The notes beneath the pieces are model-generated. The model was given only the letters and a program-made list of their open reading frames with translations. It did not search any database and was not told where the DNA came from. This document shows positions 36,441 to 48,447 of a DNA stretch of 64,000 bases, in pieces. Position 1 is the first letter of the stretch. Each line of letters starts with the position of its first letter. The translations under genes and the position numbers were made by a program. This DNA is from Coleophoma eucalyptorum (lineage: Eukaryota; Ascomycota; Leotiomycetes; Helotiales; Dermateaceae), in the NCBI GenBank assembly GCA_026120035.1, contig JALRME010000046.1:1-64000 (forward strand), written 5' to 3'.

Positions 36441-36790
36441 CTTGCTATATTCACCGACCTAGAGAGCTTTCTCCTGCATCACATAGCCAACGGGGTCTGC
36501 CTTTGCGCAATCAAAGAAGAACGATTTTACGCCATAGGAATGAAAATGGGAGTAGCTTAGTATAGTATTGCAGGCGTGAACATAGCCTTCGCGTAGTGAA
36601 GGACCTTTCAAACTTGTCTTGACTACGTTATACAAATTCCATGTGAAATGAGATTGTGTCTTAACTTGCAGTGATGTCATGTCTAGTGGTAAACTTGATA
36701 GTGAATATCGCAAGGTAGATCTCGAAGCAATAACGAGAATTTCACCAGTAACAGGTCTTAAATAAATAGCTGTGCGAAGTAAAAGTGACA
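36441..36790 (-). pseudogene. Decayed copy of the Zn2Cys6 factor C-terminus
   Basis: On the minus strand the words FEIYLAIF (one frame) and, after a frame change, SLREGYVHACNTILSY-FHSYG correspond to FEIYLAIF and SLTESYIHACKTMLAY-FACNG of the intact factor at 41320-43637. Order and spacing are the same. The intervening exon is destroyed by stops and the frame changes between the two words. It is a short fragment with no DNA-binding domain nearby. Confidence 0.78.
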
Positions 36791-38687
36791 CTCGAAGTCA
36801 GTGGGAGAATGGAGACGAGTGGCCAAAACGAGATGCTGCAACCCTCGTTGGGTCGATCGCTATGCAACTAACAGGCATTGAAATCGTTGATGAGTTCGTC
36901 TGGGACATGACCAAGAAGTAGAGTGACGCTGGAGATGTACTATCCCTTCGAGTGCCACGGGTGAATTTTAGCGTCTCGCTACTATCTTATAATACAATTG
37001 GCAGTCTGAGCAAATACACGTGAGTTTGGCTGGCTATCAACCCTGCACACTAAAATTCACACCCGTGGCACTTGGAGGGATAGGATGCCCAACAGGTTAT
37101 TAAGCTCAACTTGCCGTAGATGCATGAGCCATGAGTTCGTCTAAAATCAAATACCAGGCTAGCAAGGCGTGTCGACAGAGAGTGCGCTAAGACGAGATAA
37201 GTAATCGGCGTGAACAAATGTTGGCGGCTATGCTTCTTCTTTTTAGCTTATCACGTAACAGCTTTTATGGTAAAATATGGTATGTATGCGAAGAGATCAT
37301 GCATGCTTTGCCACGACTGCCTCAAAAGGGCTAATACTGACGGGGATTCTTGTTTTTCCTTTGGTTAGAGAACTATCAAAGAGTTCGGCGTTCAAGGGAC
37401 AGACGGATGGCCTTGCCGATATCACTAGTGGCTGAGGCAGGAATCACCGATGACCCCGAATAATGTGGAGAAATACAGGGCTCTGCTGACAACTTGGCTT
37501 GATTTGAAGGGGTTTTCTGTGGTCAGCCCTGTGGCGCAAAGGTTTGCTAGCCAGAACTGGCAATCGGAAAGACCTCACAGTTGTCTCGCGTATTGTCCTG
37601 ATTCATTTATTAGTATCCCCTGCCTATCCCTCATGGACTCTGTCTTTGATATAAACAGCATTACATTGTAGGTTTCCCTGCCAAATTTCCCATTCTATTG
37701 CTTGCTAATTGAGTTAGAAGGCCATATGAGAGATTTATAATGGCGATTCGGTCTCCAACGTACGAAAACACAACGCAAGACGTGATAGCAATCGGTACTT
37801 GGGTTGTTTTGGATTCAGTCAAACAACACCTCCAAGCCCTCCAAGACCTCCAAACCCTCCAAGAAATTTTCGAATCATGTCGTTCAGCGAGTAATCAGAA
37901 ACTACAACTGAATCTAGCAAACCTAGATTACGAGAGACCAATCGAGCGCTGGCTTGCTGAAACAGACGTTATGTCGCCATTTCAATGCAGATTATATCAT
38001 CAATTCATTACTGATTAGACCAGTTCGTGAAGGCTGGATAGGTACATGGAGGACAATCATAAGGACATGTCCAATCCTAGAATGGCTGATAAGGATGTTA
38101 TTTCGAAACATGACGGGGATATATTCGGTTTTGGAGGCGTGTCACAAAGAGCATTGCATTATTAGATGGCGGGCGTCGGTGTTGTTTCTGTTGGTTAATA
38201 GGCGCAGGCTGTATATTTATTAAAGAGATTGCTTAATGGCATGGTATGAATACCAGTGCCCAAAAACTCTCCACATATTGTCATTTCTGCGCAATTACAG
38301 AACAAGTTCCGATTTAAAGGTTCTTCAGATAGCCAGATTTCCTATGCTATTCGAACCTTTTCCTTTAGTCGAAAACCCAACATGGCATGCATCTATTGCC
38401 CGATACGGACTTACGATCATGACAATATTGATACGTACATTAGCTAATAAAGTAGTCCTGCACTTCGAAAGATATTTTACATCCCGAAATAATGTTGGTA
38501 CCACCATCTAGTCAAGCTTATAATATGATACAGAAGCCGCCTATTGTCGAATACTTATAGAACCTGAGCCCCGGTTTTAATATTAAATGACTTTATATCA
38601 GAAACATCATGCCGCAGAAGGATAAAGGGCCTGCACACAGTGAGAACACATAGCTACTCTTGATCTCAAATAGAAAAGACACTTATA
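36791..38687. other. Long intergenic region without recognisable gene
   Basis: About 1.9 kb. Several short plus-strand open stretches occur (37450-37671, 37740-38018, 37954-38223, 38236-38511). None shows a domain, a consistent intron pattern or homology that I recognise. The stretch at 37740 carries a small CTCCAA-rich run (about 37827-37863). The inverted repeat at 36940-37083 lies here. It may contain an eroded gene, but I cannot support one. Confidence 0.45.
36940..37083. repeat. 144-bp inverted-repeat (MITE-like) element
   Basis: Left arm from 36940 (CTATCCCTTCGAGTGCCACG, then GGTGAATTTTA). The right arm, 37051-37083, is its reverse complement with two mismatches and a 2-base gap over about 33 positions. 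The centre is about 75 bp and non-coding. I found no convincing target-site duplication. It could be a foldback/MITE or a long hairpin. Confidence 0.7.
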
Positions 38688-40797
38688 TCAAAGGCACCTT
38701 GTGCCTCCATTCGGAGACATATCTGCCGCTGGCGAAGCCCTCCACCGCGGTACCCAGTAATTCGTATACCATGACTCGATTGCCTCTTGATCATCGATCC
38801 ATATTCCGTGCTCTCCATTATAGTTTGGATAAATGTTGTCGCTACCGACGTAGAGTAATTTCTTATCGACACAAATAACCTTGCAGTGGTTGGACCAAGA
38901 TCCATCACACGATATACGTTTTATCTTACATCGCGCATCAAACCACTTGTCGTAGTCAGTGTCTTCCTCGCCCATTGGACGATGAGCCATCCACCTAATA
39001 CGCTGCTTAAATTCATCAGCTGCAATTGGATCTTCCCAGCCTTGATACTCTCTGCCATCCAGTAAAGGCGTCGTTAAGAGGAAATATACTCCTTTGTCTT
39101 CCCCATCAGCAATTCTCTCCATGAATGAGGCGATGGCGGCAATTAGATCTATCGGACGTTAGCTATTACGGAACTTCTTATCGAAATGAGCTCGAATCAC
39201 CTACCGTATGGCCAGAGGAGTCCATCCCAAGTATTCCGACCTTCGAGACCGACAATCTCGTTTATAACTTGCTGCCACTGGATCCAGTCCTCATTTTCTT
39301 GGTGAAGGCAACACGCGATGGTATCAGTATCCATGTAAATATTGTTTTGTGCCATTTCGATAGACTTGCAGCGGGTAATTCTGCTTGCCCATGCGGTAGG
39401 AGTAGTACCAGCATTGCGAAAGCTCTGTAACAGCCTCTGATCCGAGACAGTTGGCAGAATCATTGATTCAAAAATCCACTGGAAACCGCCTGCGTGAATC
39501 CGCACCAGATGCCACACTATATTTAGAATAAGATCTCTTATTGCGTCAAGAACTTGCATAGGATACTCTATGTTTCCCTGGGACCCAAGCCAGTCGCCGA
39601 GCTTGTTCACGGTAAGCACTGACTTCCCGGTCTTTGATACCGGCTTCCGATCAAAGAACGGTGCATGTTTGCTGCTGTCCCACTTCGGACCACCTTCCGC
39701 CATAGCTAAAGCATGATGGCGAAACGAATGTGCGTCTGTTATATGCTCGCGATTGAGATATCTAGTTGAGAAATCAGTAACCTTTAATCTCAAAACTGTA
39801 ATGTGAACATACCGCCAGATTTCATCACAATACGTATGTGCAGAGATTGTAGCATCTCCTTTTAGCTTCGCTTGCAAATCAGAGACCCATGCCTGATCAT
39901 CGCTATAGAACGAGAAAAAGATGGCGCCGCCGGTCATTAGAGTCTGGCCGTTAACGGCAAAAATCTTGGCGTGATTCCAGCAAATACTAGGAAGAAGTGT
40001 GTCGCTGAGCTTCTCAAGGATAGCTTCACTTGTGCAGCTAGCTATTAAATCATCCACTAGTATCTTTATCGAAGGAGGGAGCATGAAGTGCATGGAATCC
40101 CGCAGGTTCTTGAACATATCCCGAACAATATTGACTAGCGAGCAAATATTTTCCGCAGACTCCACGACAGTGTCGGTGGCTAGGCTTTGGGAAAGATCAA
40201 TGATTGCAATACAAACATCTTAATCGTCTATACTCACCTAGCGTCAAAGCTTGGGCTATAGAAGCCGACAAATATCTCGGCATTTGGGTGGGAAAACACA
40301 CATCTACCGTCAGGCCAGAAAACTTTCGCGAATTCGGGCTGGATATTCTCTTCCCAGTTTTTGCATGCTGATTTTTCGTTGTGGCAGCCTAGCAGAAATC
40401 GGATGATTGGAGTCACATTTGGTGGTAGCGAGCTGATCATGAGGCCCAACGAACGTGCCAAATTCATCTGGTTCTCGCCATGGGAGCTAAAGAAGTCTGC
40501 CCAGCCACCGGTGGAAAGCTGTGCAATATCAATAAATACATTTCCTTCCGTGGCAGTGCAAGCATCCAGCCCCTTCTTAAGAACATCCTTGAGGCCAACT
40601 GCAAGTGTGCTTTCAAATTCTTTAGGCGCATCCGAATACTCTCTCGGCCAAGGGTTGTACGGAATGCCGACATGAAAATCCGCTGGGCTAGTGAAGCCTA
40701 GACTTTCATTCCATGTGCGGTCGTATGATTTGCCCTTCAATATTCCATCCGGATCAAGTGCTTCAAGAGCCTTGCACAGCGCGTCCAAAGATGACAT
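38688..40797 (-). CDS. Phospholipase D-fold protein with two HKD motifs, the first degenerate
   Basis: Three or more exons. Exon 1 (40797 to about 40237) carries an N-terminal domain with HVGIPYNPWPREYSD and FIDIAQLSTGGW. It ends at FDA before a GTGAGT intron and continues as SLATDTVVESAENIC. Exon 2 holds the first HKD-like motif HAKIFAVN followed by GGAIFF. The last exon (39122-38688) holds HCKVICVD with VGSDNIYPN, a canonical HxKx4D. In the first motif Asp is replaced by Asn. The family includes phospholipases, cardiolipin-synthase-like enzymes and nucleases. No signal peptide or transmembrane helix is obvious. The function is undetermined beyond a phosphodiester-processing fold. Confidence 0.8.
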
Positions 40798-41319
40798 GGG
40801 AAATGTAGCTGATCCGGCTAGTAATAATAACAGCAGTATAGAGACACGATTGCATGTAAAAATAACAACAATTTATAAGTAGATATGATAGGAAATAAAT
40901 TAGATAACCAAGTACAAGTCTATCGCAACCATCAAGTCCAAGCTGTCGCCATGACTAATGCTTAGCGGAGTAATGCATGTGCGTGAATGAAGGAGAGTTA
41001 AGCCGAGGTTAAGCATTTTGAACTATTTATTACTCTGCGCATTCGAGTGTTGTGTGAATATATAAGACCGTCCTTTTTCCACAGATATGCTTTAAAAATG
41101 GCAGAACCATGAGTTATCACCACCATTAACTCTAGCCTTCTGCTTAATGCTTTCTTTCTTGATGATTTCTTTGGTAAATTGACCTCGTTGTCCGCTAACT
41201 AATCAAACATCTCGTCACAAATGGACACTCGAATGAAATTTTAATATATTTCAAGAAGCACATTGAATAAAATGATGCGGAACATAAAGTACTTTTCCGA
41301 GCATGCCTGTAGACCGCTT
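40798..41319. other. Intergenic between PLD-like and Zn2Cys6 genes
   Basis: About 520 bp: promoter of the PLD-like gene and 3' flank of the transcription factor. No gene seen. Confidence 0.45.
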
Positions 41320-43637
41320 TTAAGATGTGAGGAAATCCTCCTCTGTGAAATCATCAATTTCTCCGGCGTGAGGTATATCCCCACGCCACTCCCTACAAGC
41401 CATCTGATAACACCAGTACATCTCCATCTCGTACATTGATTTGTTTTTCCATGTTTTCAGTCCCAGCTCTGAGACTTTTGTTAGAATAATTTCCATGTAT
41501 AGATCATCCGGGGAGAAGTGTGCTTTGAGCTCACTTACCTTGACGGGAGAGCTCTTGCTGTATCGTACGCAAATATGCAGCTTGAGACGGTGTTATATAT
41601 TCAAATTTGCGTTTGGCATCGGGCCAAGATATAGAAAATGGCACTGAGCCATTGCAAGCAAAGTGGAAGTACGCCAGCATAGTTTTACAGGCGTGAATGT
41701 AACTTTCTGTAAGAGAGGTTCCGCCTCTAGATCCTGACTAATAGTAGTAATCTTGTTAGCATTTGTGCGAATCTCAAGGAATTTCTGACGCGTACCTTCA
41801 TACCATGACGCTTGCTGAACTCAACAACGTCTTTCAGTATCCACTCAATATTGGACATTGTAATGAATATTGCAAGATAGATCTCGAACCAGTTCTCCCG
41901 CTTGCTCTCATCAATCTTGGACTTGATACCTGCTAGGAGTCTCTTGGTTATGGGTATGAGTTGGCCCCGTATAACGAGATCGTCCAGTTGAGTATCCATA
42001 ACTGGAGTAACAGGTATTGTACCATTCCATGGATCTTTAGGCTCTCGGTATGTGCTGAATCTCAACGTGTCTTCACCACGGCATATACGCCACGATCGCT
42101 CCGTCAGCCGAGTGGCGACCCAAAGGGTTAAAGCGTCTGAGACGATACTATGCTGGTATCTGTTAGCAAATGATATTTTGTTAGTGCACACGACTCACCT
42201 TGGTAAATTCAGCATGGTTCAGTGCAACTCGAAATGTTTGACGGATAATTGGGTTTGAATATTCAAGGAGCGACTCTATGTAGAGCTCACACGAGCGTTG
42301 ACAGTAGTTCTCAATATTTAAATGGGCTTCGACCATATCAATGATGTAGTAGGTAGGCATTTCCATCATATGTTTTGCACCTTCGGCATCTTCCCATATG
42401 TACCCGGTTGCATCACCTGGTTCTGGTTGGAAAAGTGAGACCGTAACTTCGAGTTCAGGCCCAAGATCTTGGGAGAGAAAAAGGGTAGCCACACAACCAT
42501 GAGCGCTCACAGTATTCGACAATGCAAGAGTCCAAAGTTCCATTTTTCTTATTGTCCAGAGTTGGAGTTCTGTGTTGAGAGTTGAGCCTGGTACTAAATG
42601 AGTTACCTGTAAAGAACAATTGGTCTTGGTTGGTACTTGCCTTTTCGATGCAAACTTATGTTGAGAATATCAATACGAAAGCATGGTTGGCCACATAAAT
42701 ATTCTGATGATTTCAAACATTGCCCACAAGGAAGGTAACGATCACTCGACATTTTGCACTGTAGTCGGTCACGTTAGGAAACCAGTATACCAAGCTTGTA
42801 AGGCAACCTACACGAATCTTTTGACGACGGCACCGCCAACAAGCGCCAATTGCCCTGGTAAGAGCAGTTTCTGTTCGTGACTTATCGCTGAGTCGAGTAC
42901 GAACTCTTTGGCTGAGGCCATAAACACTTTCTATCCCGGCAACCTTTCCTTTTCCGTCTCTTTTTAATACTGTCTTTGGCACCTGAACGGAATGTCAGCT
43001 TCATATCCTAAAATCAGCCACTTAATTATAAGTTTACTGTGTCTTTCGTCAAAACCTCAAACCTCGAGTTTAATCCTCGAGGTGGCCGGCTCTTCTTTGC
43101 ACGAGACTTGGTCACTTGACTAAGCCTTTGAGGCAATTTATCATGCGACTTTGTGTACATGTACTGGTGGGTCTCCAAATTGTTGTCGAGGCCATGAGGT
43201 GTTTTGGGTGATATTGCACATGTTGAATCGGTCAAGTGCTCCGTAAAGTCTGAAATGGTGACCGCATCACTACCGTTCGTGAGTGGTGGTGTCGTAATTA
43301 AGAAGGTGGTATTGGGACTTGAGCTCTCTGTGGTGTTCGACTGCGGAAAGTCTCTGAGAAAAGATGACTGCGGTAGAGGGTCATAGGAACTTTCCGGGGG
43401 TTCAAGTGGCTGAAGGGGACTATGTGCATTATCCGGAAGGACATCAGAATCGTTCCACGCATTCAGCCAATTATTTGCGACGTGATCATATTCGGATTGA
43501 AACGAGTCAACACGATGGCTCGGGTATGGATAGAGCGAGAAGTTGGGGTCAAACTGGGAAGAAGGTGCAAGTTCTTCCGCAAAGTTACCGTCGCCCAGTT
43601 GAAGTGATAAGCGTCTGGGGCCAAACATTATGACCAT
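41320..43637 (-). CDS. Zn2Cys6 transcription factor with long N-terminal extension
   Basis: Exon 1 (43637 to about 43042) is a 198-residue low-complexity Ser/Pro/Thr-rich region ending in a basic stretch (SRAKKSRPPRG). After a GTAAAC...TTCAG intron, exon 2 reads VPKTVLKRDGKGK and starts the zinc cluster, ACWRCRRQKIR. A further intron (GTAGGT...CTACAG) joins it to CKMSSDRYLPCGQCLKSSEY. The cluster is thus C-x2-C-x6-C-x9-C-x2-C-x7-C, a permitted long-loop variant. Later exons form an alpha-helical effector region (FEIYLAIF, SLTESYIHACKTML). The last exon after a CTCAG acceptor gives TWKNKSMYEMEMYW and ends EEDFLTS at 41320-41322. It is divergent from the GNAT gene and is the parent of the relic at 36.4-36.8 kb. 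Confidence 0.83.
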
Positions 43638-44429
43638 TGCAACATGTGGTGTAATATGAAGAGAGGATTGGGCTTATAGACCCGCAGGCTAGTCGGGATT
43701 TGTAGCAATTTATTTAGCCTTTGCGAAGACGGGGTATATGGCAATTCAAATAATCAGTTGTTGAGTTACCTTGTGCTTTGGAATGTACGCCTCAGATGAT
43801 GTGTAGCTGCTGGCCCTGGGAAGAGTCGAGTTCCGATGGAGTAGACGGTACATAGCACATGCAGCGCCACAAAGGTTCGCAAACAGTTTGTGCATAACAG
43901 ATCGAACAACGGACGTCTACTGGCCGACCAAAGGAAGCCTTAAGTCAGAAGTAGTAATCAGCCAGATCTTGAGCTATGTGCGACCACACAATGAACACCG
44001 GGGATGGAGAGTTCCACTTCAGAGAGGCTGTCGGTCGGGGGTTTGGGCTGGATCAGGCAATCGGACAGCACGTCCCAATGGGGAAATCGGTGTGCAAGTG
44101 CGGAGAAGACCACCAAACCACTTGGACTGAGCTGATTTGATCGAACTGGTGGGACCAGGGCTGGTGGCTCTTGTCCTGAGTGGCAGAAAGCCTCATTTGT
44201 CCTTGTTGTTTGCCTTGAGTTTGCAAGACACAGAATATCGGTGAGGCAGACCAGAAGTGATAAGTAAAGCTACTAGGTAGCCTCACGGTGAGAAGGGAAC
44301 AGGAGCCTCTCATTCCTCAATAGCCAGATATCCCTTTATTACCTATTACTGCCCAAGGCGGATTATTCGTCGTGGGCGTTGCGTGTGTGTTGTTAATTTT
44401 CTTACCATAGCTCTTCTCCTATCGCTTCC
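43638..44429. promoter_or_regulatory. Divergent promoter of Zn2Cys6 and GNAT genes
   Basis: About 790 bp between two outward-facing starts. A GC-richer stretch at 43990-44110 contains several CGG/CCG triplets, the half-sites typical of zinc-cluster regulators, but spacing does not let me name an operator. Confidence 0.45.
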
Positions 44430-45241
44430 ATGGACCAGCCAATTGATCATCAGGTCGCTGAAGACTCTGAACTCCATCTCCGCAAAGCGACCAGGGCTGA
44501 TCTTGACGATATTACGCGAGTAGCTCAAGCAGCCTTCCCTGATGATCCGGAGTTTGACTATCGCTTCCCGTACCGTAGTAAGTATCCTGGAGACAATTGG
44601 AAATGGACCCGTCGTGAGTATGAGGAATATCTGGAGCAACCGGCCAAATTTGCTGTTCTGGTGGTCACAGCCGCAATTGTGGCTGATGGCACGTTAAGCC
44701 ACAGACCGATTGCGTTGGGGGTATGGGACATGGCTGTCTTAACCCAGTCGACGGGCGGAGGTATTCAACCATGGATCTATGCCCCCAATTACTGAGCCTG
44801 CGACTGATCCACTCACCAGATGGCGGGATTGACGAACGTCAGGATGCAAATCCAGCGCATATGAAGGAATTTGCAGAGGCCCTTAGTCGCGGTTTCGATA
44901 TACATTTCAAAAGTTATGGTGATAAGCAAGTCAATCTCTGGCTTCTCGCGACACATCCTGATTATCGACGGCGAGGTGCAGGTACGATGCTATGCAATTG
45001 GGGGAAAAAGCAGGCTCAAAAAATGGAGTGGGTTTTGACTGTCATTGCTAGTCCAATGGGCAAGCAGCTTTACGAGAGGCTGGACTACGTGCGTGTTGGG
45101 TCAGTCATTGTCCGTGTAGATAGCGAAGAAGATCATTTGGAAGTTTATTGCTTGGTACAAGAGATAAAGACAACATCTCAAATCCCTCAGCAGGGATTTT
45201 TCAGCTTGGATAATACTCTACCTAGTAAAAAGGAATCGTGA
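44430..45241 (+). CDS. GNAT-family N-acetyltransferase
   Basis: Two exons joined across a 59-nt intron (44761-44819, GTATTC...CACCAG with a CTGAT branch), so the apparent frame change is splicing, not damage. The joined product is 250 residues. The N-terminus is LHLRKATRADLDDITRVAQ, a standard GNAT beta1-alpha1. The acetyl-CoA loop is HPDYRRRGAGTMLCNWGKK in the second exon, following LWLLAT. A C-terminal beta-bulge region follows (MGKQLYERLDYVRVG). It acetylates an amine of unknown identity with acetyl-CoA. Its neighbours (a transporter of small anions, an aminotransferase, an O-methyltransferase) suggest a small-molecule substrate rather than a protein. Confidence 0.87.
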
Positions 45242-45650
45242 ATTTTCACCCCGAACTTGATTGTGCTAAAAGAGCCGTATGAGCACTGGTTGAATTATTC
45301 CTTTATTCGTTTATACGTGCCTTTTACTCTTCTCTCCAGGATTCTGCCACCAAAAGCAAACGAAGTGGTACTCCCTTGCGTTCAATACAATCAAGAACTA
45401 ATCGAAATCCATTAACCTTACATACCACAGCAAAATGTGGCCTAAGCTATAGGTACACTACCATAGTCCGATTATAGCCTCTTGAGTCTTTTCTTTAATT
45501 TAGGCACGTGTAACTGGCTGTTAGAAGCTTAACATAAAAGCCATTTTAATTTGCAGTTAGTAGTAGTACACTACTTTTACGCGCCCACCCTTGAGGTCAA
45601 GTTATTGAAAAGAGTTGTCATATGTTAAGAATAACAAAGAAAATCATTCC
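45242..45650. repeat. 3' flank of the MFS gene, duplicated at 34.2 kb
   Basis: From 45466 onward this spacer and the last codons of the transporter match 34185-34479. No gene in the spacer. It separates the convergent GNAT and MFS genes. Confidence 0.8.
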
Positions 45651-47558
45651 TTAGTAAACATATCTAAAGTTCTTATTGCCGCCATCCGTCTGGTCCATCT
45701 CGTCAATTTCCAAGCCCACAACCGCAGCGTCGAGATCCGGCTTCCCGAACGTGGCATCGCGCCTTTTGTTCTCAATTACAATCAAGGCCCAGTAGACGAC
45801 GCCCGTTGCAAACATTATTGCGAAGCAGCACAGCATTGCGTATATACCAAGTGGATAGTGCGGCGCTTGATCGTTACGGAAGAATTGAGGGCCGATGATA
45901 TTTCCGACGGCGTAGAAGATGGCGACGGATACGGAGACGAAGCTCTTCTTTGTCATACCGGCCGTGTTAGAGGATTGTAAGCTCAGCATTAAGACCCATG
46001 GCACATTGTAGAATCCCATTAGATAGACTCCGGCGAGTGATGCCGAGCGAGCGGTATCGATGTTTAGCACTGTTCGGACATCAGCATTATTCAGAATCTA
46101 TGATGCGAGGTCTTTCTAACCGTGAATCATAATGGCACCCGCTAGAGCAGGTAGACATGACAGAATCCATAGCAAGCAGCGGATATTGGGGATATAAAAG
46201 GTCAAAACAGTGCAGGTGATTTGAGCAACCAGCGCCACTGCAGCTTGCGGTGTTGCCATCAGAGTAGTTTTAGGGGCGCTGAAGCCGTATCCGGCAATGA
46301 TAAGAGGATTAAACTGAATAATTAGCTTTGTGAACTCTAGAGGTTATCACGAGTAGACTCACATTGGTAATTCCAGCATTCGTGATAGCCTGAGCAATGA
46401 CAAATACAGCAACGCACCAGTACTTTGGGTCGCACAGAGCTTCCAGAATTTGGGAAATTTTCCAATTCTTGAAATTCAATTAGCTTTGAATCCTACACCT
46501 GGTGAAGTAAACGAGGCTGGATAATTACCTTGTGCGTATGTACACCGGTTTGATTTTGGGCGGTTCTAATAACGGCTGCCTTCTTCTCCTCAGCTGTGAA
46601 GAACCATGCTTTCGAGGGGGAGTCGGGTAAAGCCACAAGAACGAGTATGGCGAAGCCCATAGTTACAGCTCCATAAATAAGGAAGATGTACTATTAAGAT
46701 GTTAGAATATTGAGACCCACGTACAAAAAGACAGATGAGAGCTGACCTTCCAAGGAGCCAATGGAGCCGACATCTTTCCAATTGCATAGCTGAGAATACC
46801 ACCGAAGATCTACTCTTAACAGTCAGCCCAATCTGAATTCCGCCAAAATCCTCTTCCGAGGTCAACATACACCGGCAAACGTATTATACCAAAGCGCAGT
46901 ACGCAAAGGCTGCTCTTTCCTGCTGTACCACATAGAGTTCATGATCAGCAAGGAGGGCAAGATGCCAGCCTCAAAGATTCCCAGCAAAAATCTCACAGCC
47001 GCCAGCCCAGCAAAGTTCTTGCAGGCGGCCATGCAGCACAGTGTTCCACCCCAAAGGAAGAGGCAGCAGCCGACGAATTTGCCAATGGGAACTTTGGTCA
47101 GGAGCCAAATTGTAGGGAACTCCATGGCAAGGTATCCAAAATAAAAGATTGAGCCGAGCCAGCTGTACTCCTGCCCGACAAGGTGGGTATCGGTCTTCAT
47201 GCCATAGACTGCAGCGTAGGCCATGCCATTCTACCAGAGGTCGGTTAGTCAAAGAAAATAAATCAGCTAGTATGCCTCTACTCTCTCCAAGCAGGAAAAT
47301 AATTCAATGCTGAACGAGTTTCTAATCATCACCAAGTATGTGGGAGGGACTGGAGTGAAATGCAACATAAGATCTAGGACGAACCTTGTCTAGAAACGCA
47401 AGCGTGGAACTCAAGACAATAAGCGGGAGAATCACAAGATCCGTTTTAATCCTGAGTCGACGTTCCATTGCCGGAGAGAGCGTATCATCACTGAACTCTG
47501 CCACGGCAGCAGGCTCATGACTGTTGCCATCGCTTACAGAGATCGGCTTGCTGTCCAT
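45651..47558 (-). CDS. MFS transporter, Dal5/allantoate-permease (anion:cation symporter) family
   Basis: The start is taken at 47558 (MDSKPISV); an upstream in-frame Met at 47609 is less likely. A hydrophilic N-terminus leads to RLRIKTDLVILPLIVL and an intron. Then come NGMAYAAVYGMK, EYSWLGSIFYFGYLAMEFP and the family motif AVRFLLGIFEAGILPS. Later exons include a cytosolic loop (WFFTAEEKKAAVIR), KYWCVAVFVIAQAITNAG, SLAGVYLMGFYNVPW and the signature GNIIGPQFFRNDQAPHYPLG. The protein ends NKNFRYVY at 45651. About 12 helices, seven or so exons. By family it imports organic anions such as allantoate, pantothenate, nicotinate or dipeptides. It may serve as importer or exporter for the surrounding genes. 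Confidence 0.87.
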
Positions 47559-48447
47559 TGTTTGTCCAGTCCTTGCGCAAGGTACCTCATATAGTACATA
47601 GAAGTACACGGCACTATGACGGTAGATACTTTACAATATGGCCTAGATTAAGAGAGGGCACGGATACAGGAAGTAAAAGAGGAAATCAAAAAAGGGTGCC
47701 GAGAGCTTAAGGTTATATGAATGGTTTGAGGACAAGAGTACTCGTGTTATCTGCCCATGGCCAGCAAACTGTGGTACGTATCAAGCGTCATGGCAATTAA
47801 AATCGGCGGGATAGATAGCTAACGAGCGATGGCGTCAGCGAGGAGCAGAATGAGGAATACACACTGTGGATAACACCCCAGCTCTATACTAGTTAACCTA
47901 AGTAAATGAATGAGTCGTTTGAATAGACCAGAAACTCCCCACCTACTGAGAACTGTATTCTTCCATCTCGGGGCAACCCGAGCTGAAATTTGCTTTATGC
48001 TGTGATGATTAGCTTTAAGCGAGCCCTCTAACCCGTTTCAGATCTAATCAGTCCTGATACTCGGTCCCTACCGAGATAAAGATTCCGCTTTCGCTCCACG
48101 ACGGCGAAAGGGGCCTCGGGATTCACGGGCAGCACCGAGATGAGAATAGAGAGTTCGTGTCTCGTGATCATAACATTACGGTCATTGATTCTGTCACTAA
48201 TGCTTGAAGAGGAGGAAAAAGACGTGACTCGTTCCTTGTGTCTTTGGGTATAAATTATATATGAATGCACGACGCAGGAGCTCGGAGTGTCATTTTTGCC
48301 GCTTAAAACTTACACCTGTTTTCTTTTCACTCCGAGACTTGCTCTACTCAGGAATAAGTATCTATCTTATTCTTACTTAATTAGTAACAATTCGGCACCT
48401 CGCTTATATCCAGCTCTCGTTATTGTCTGTAATTCAATATCATCATC
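47559..48447. promoter_or_regulatory. Divergent intergenic region of MFS and aminotransferase
   Basis: About 890 bp between divergent starts. Open stretches at 48028-48270 (minus) and 48287-48499 (plus) have no similarity. The pyrimidine-rich tract and short AT stretches at 48240-48440 look like the core promoter of the aminotransferase. Confidence 0.45.

Noticed and set aside
37450..38511. Series of short plus-strand ORFs
   Set aside because: No shared domain, splice pattern or homology; left as unannotated intergenic DNA.
44430..45241. Frameshifted GNAT pseudogene
   Set aside because: The frame change coincides with a 59-nt intron with proper donor, branch and acceptor, and splicing restores the frame.
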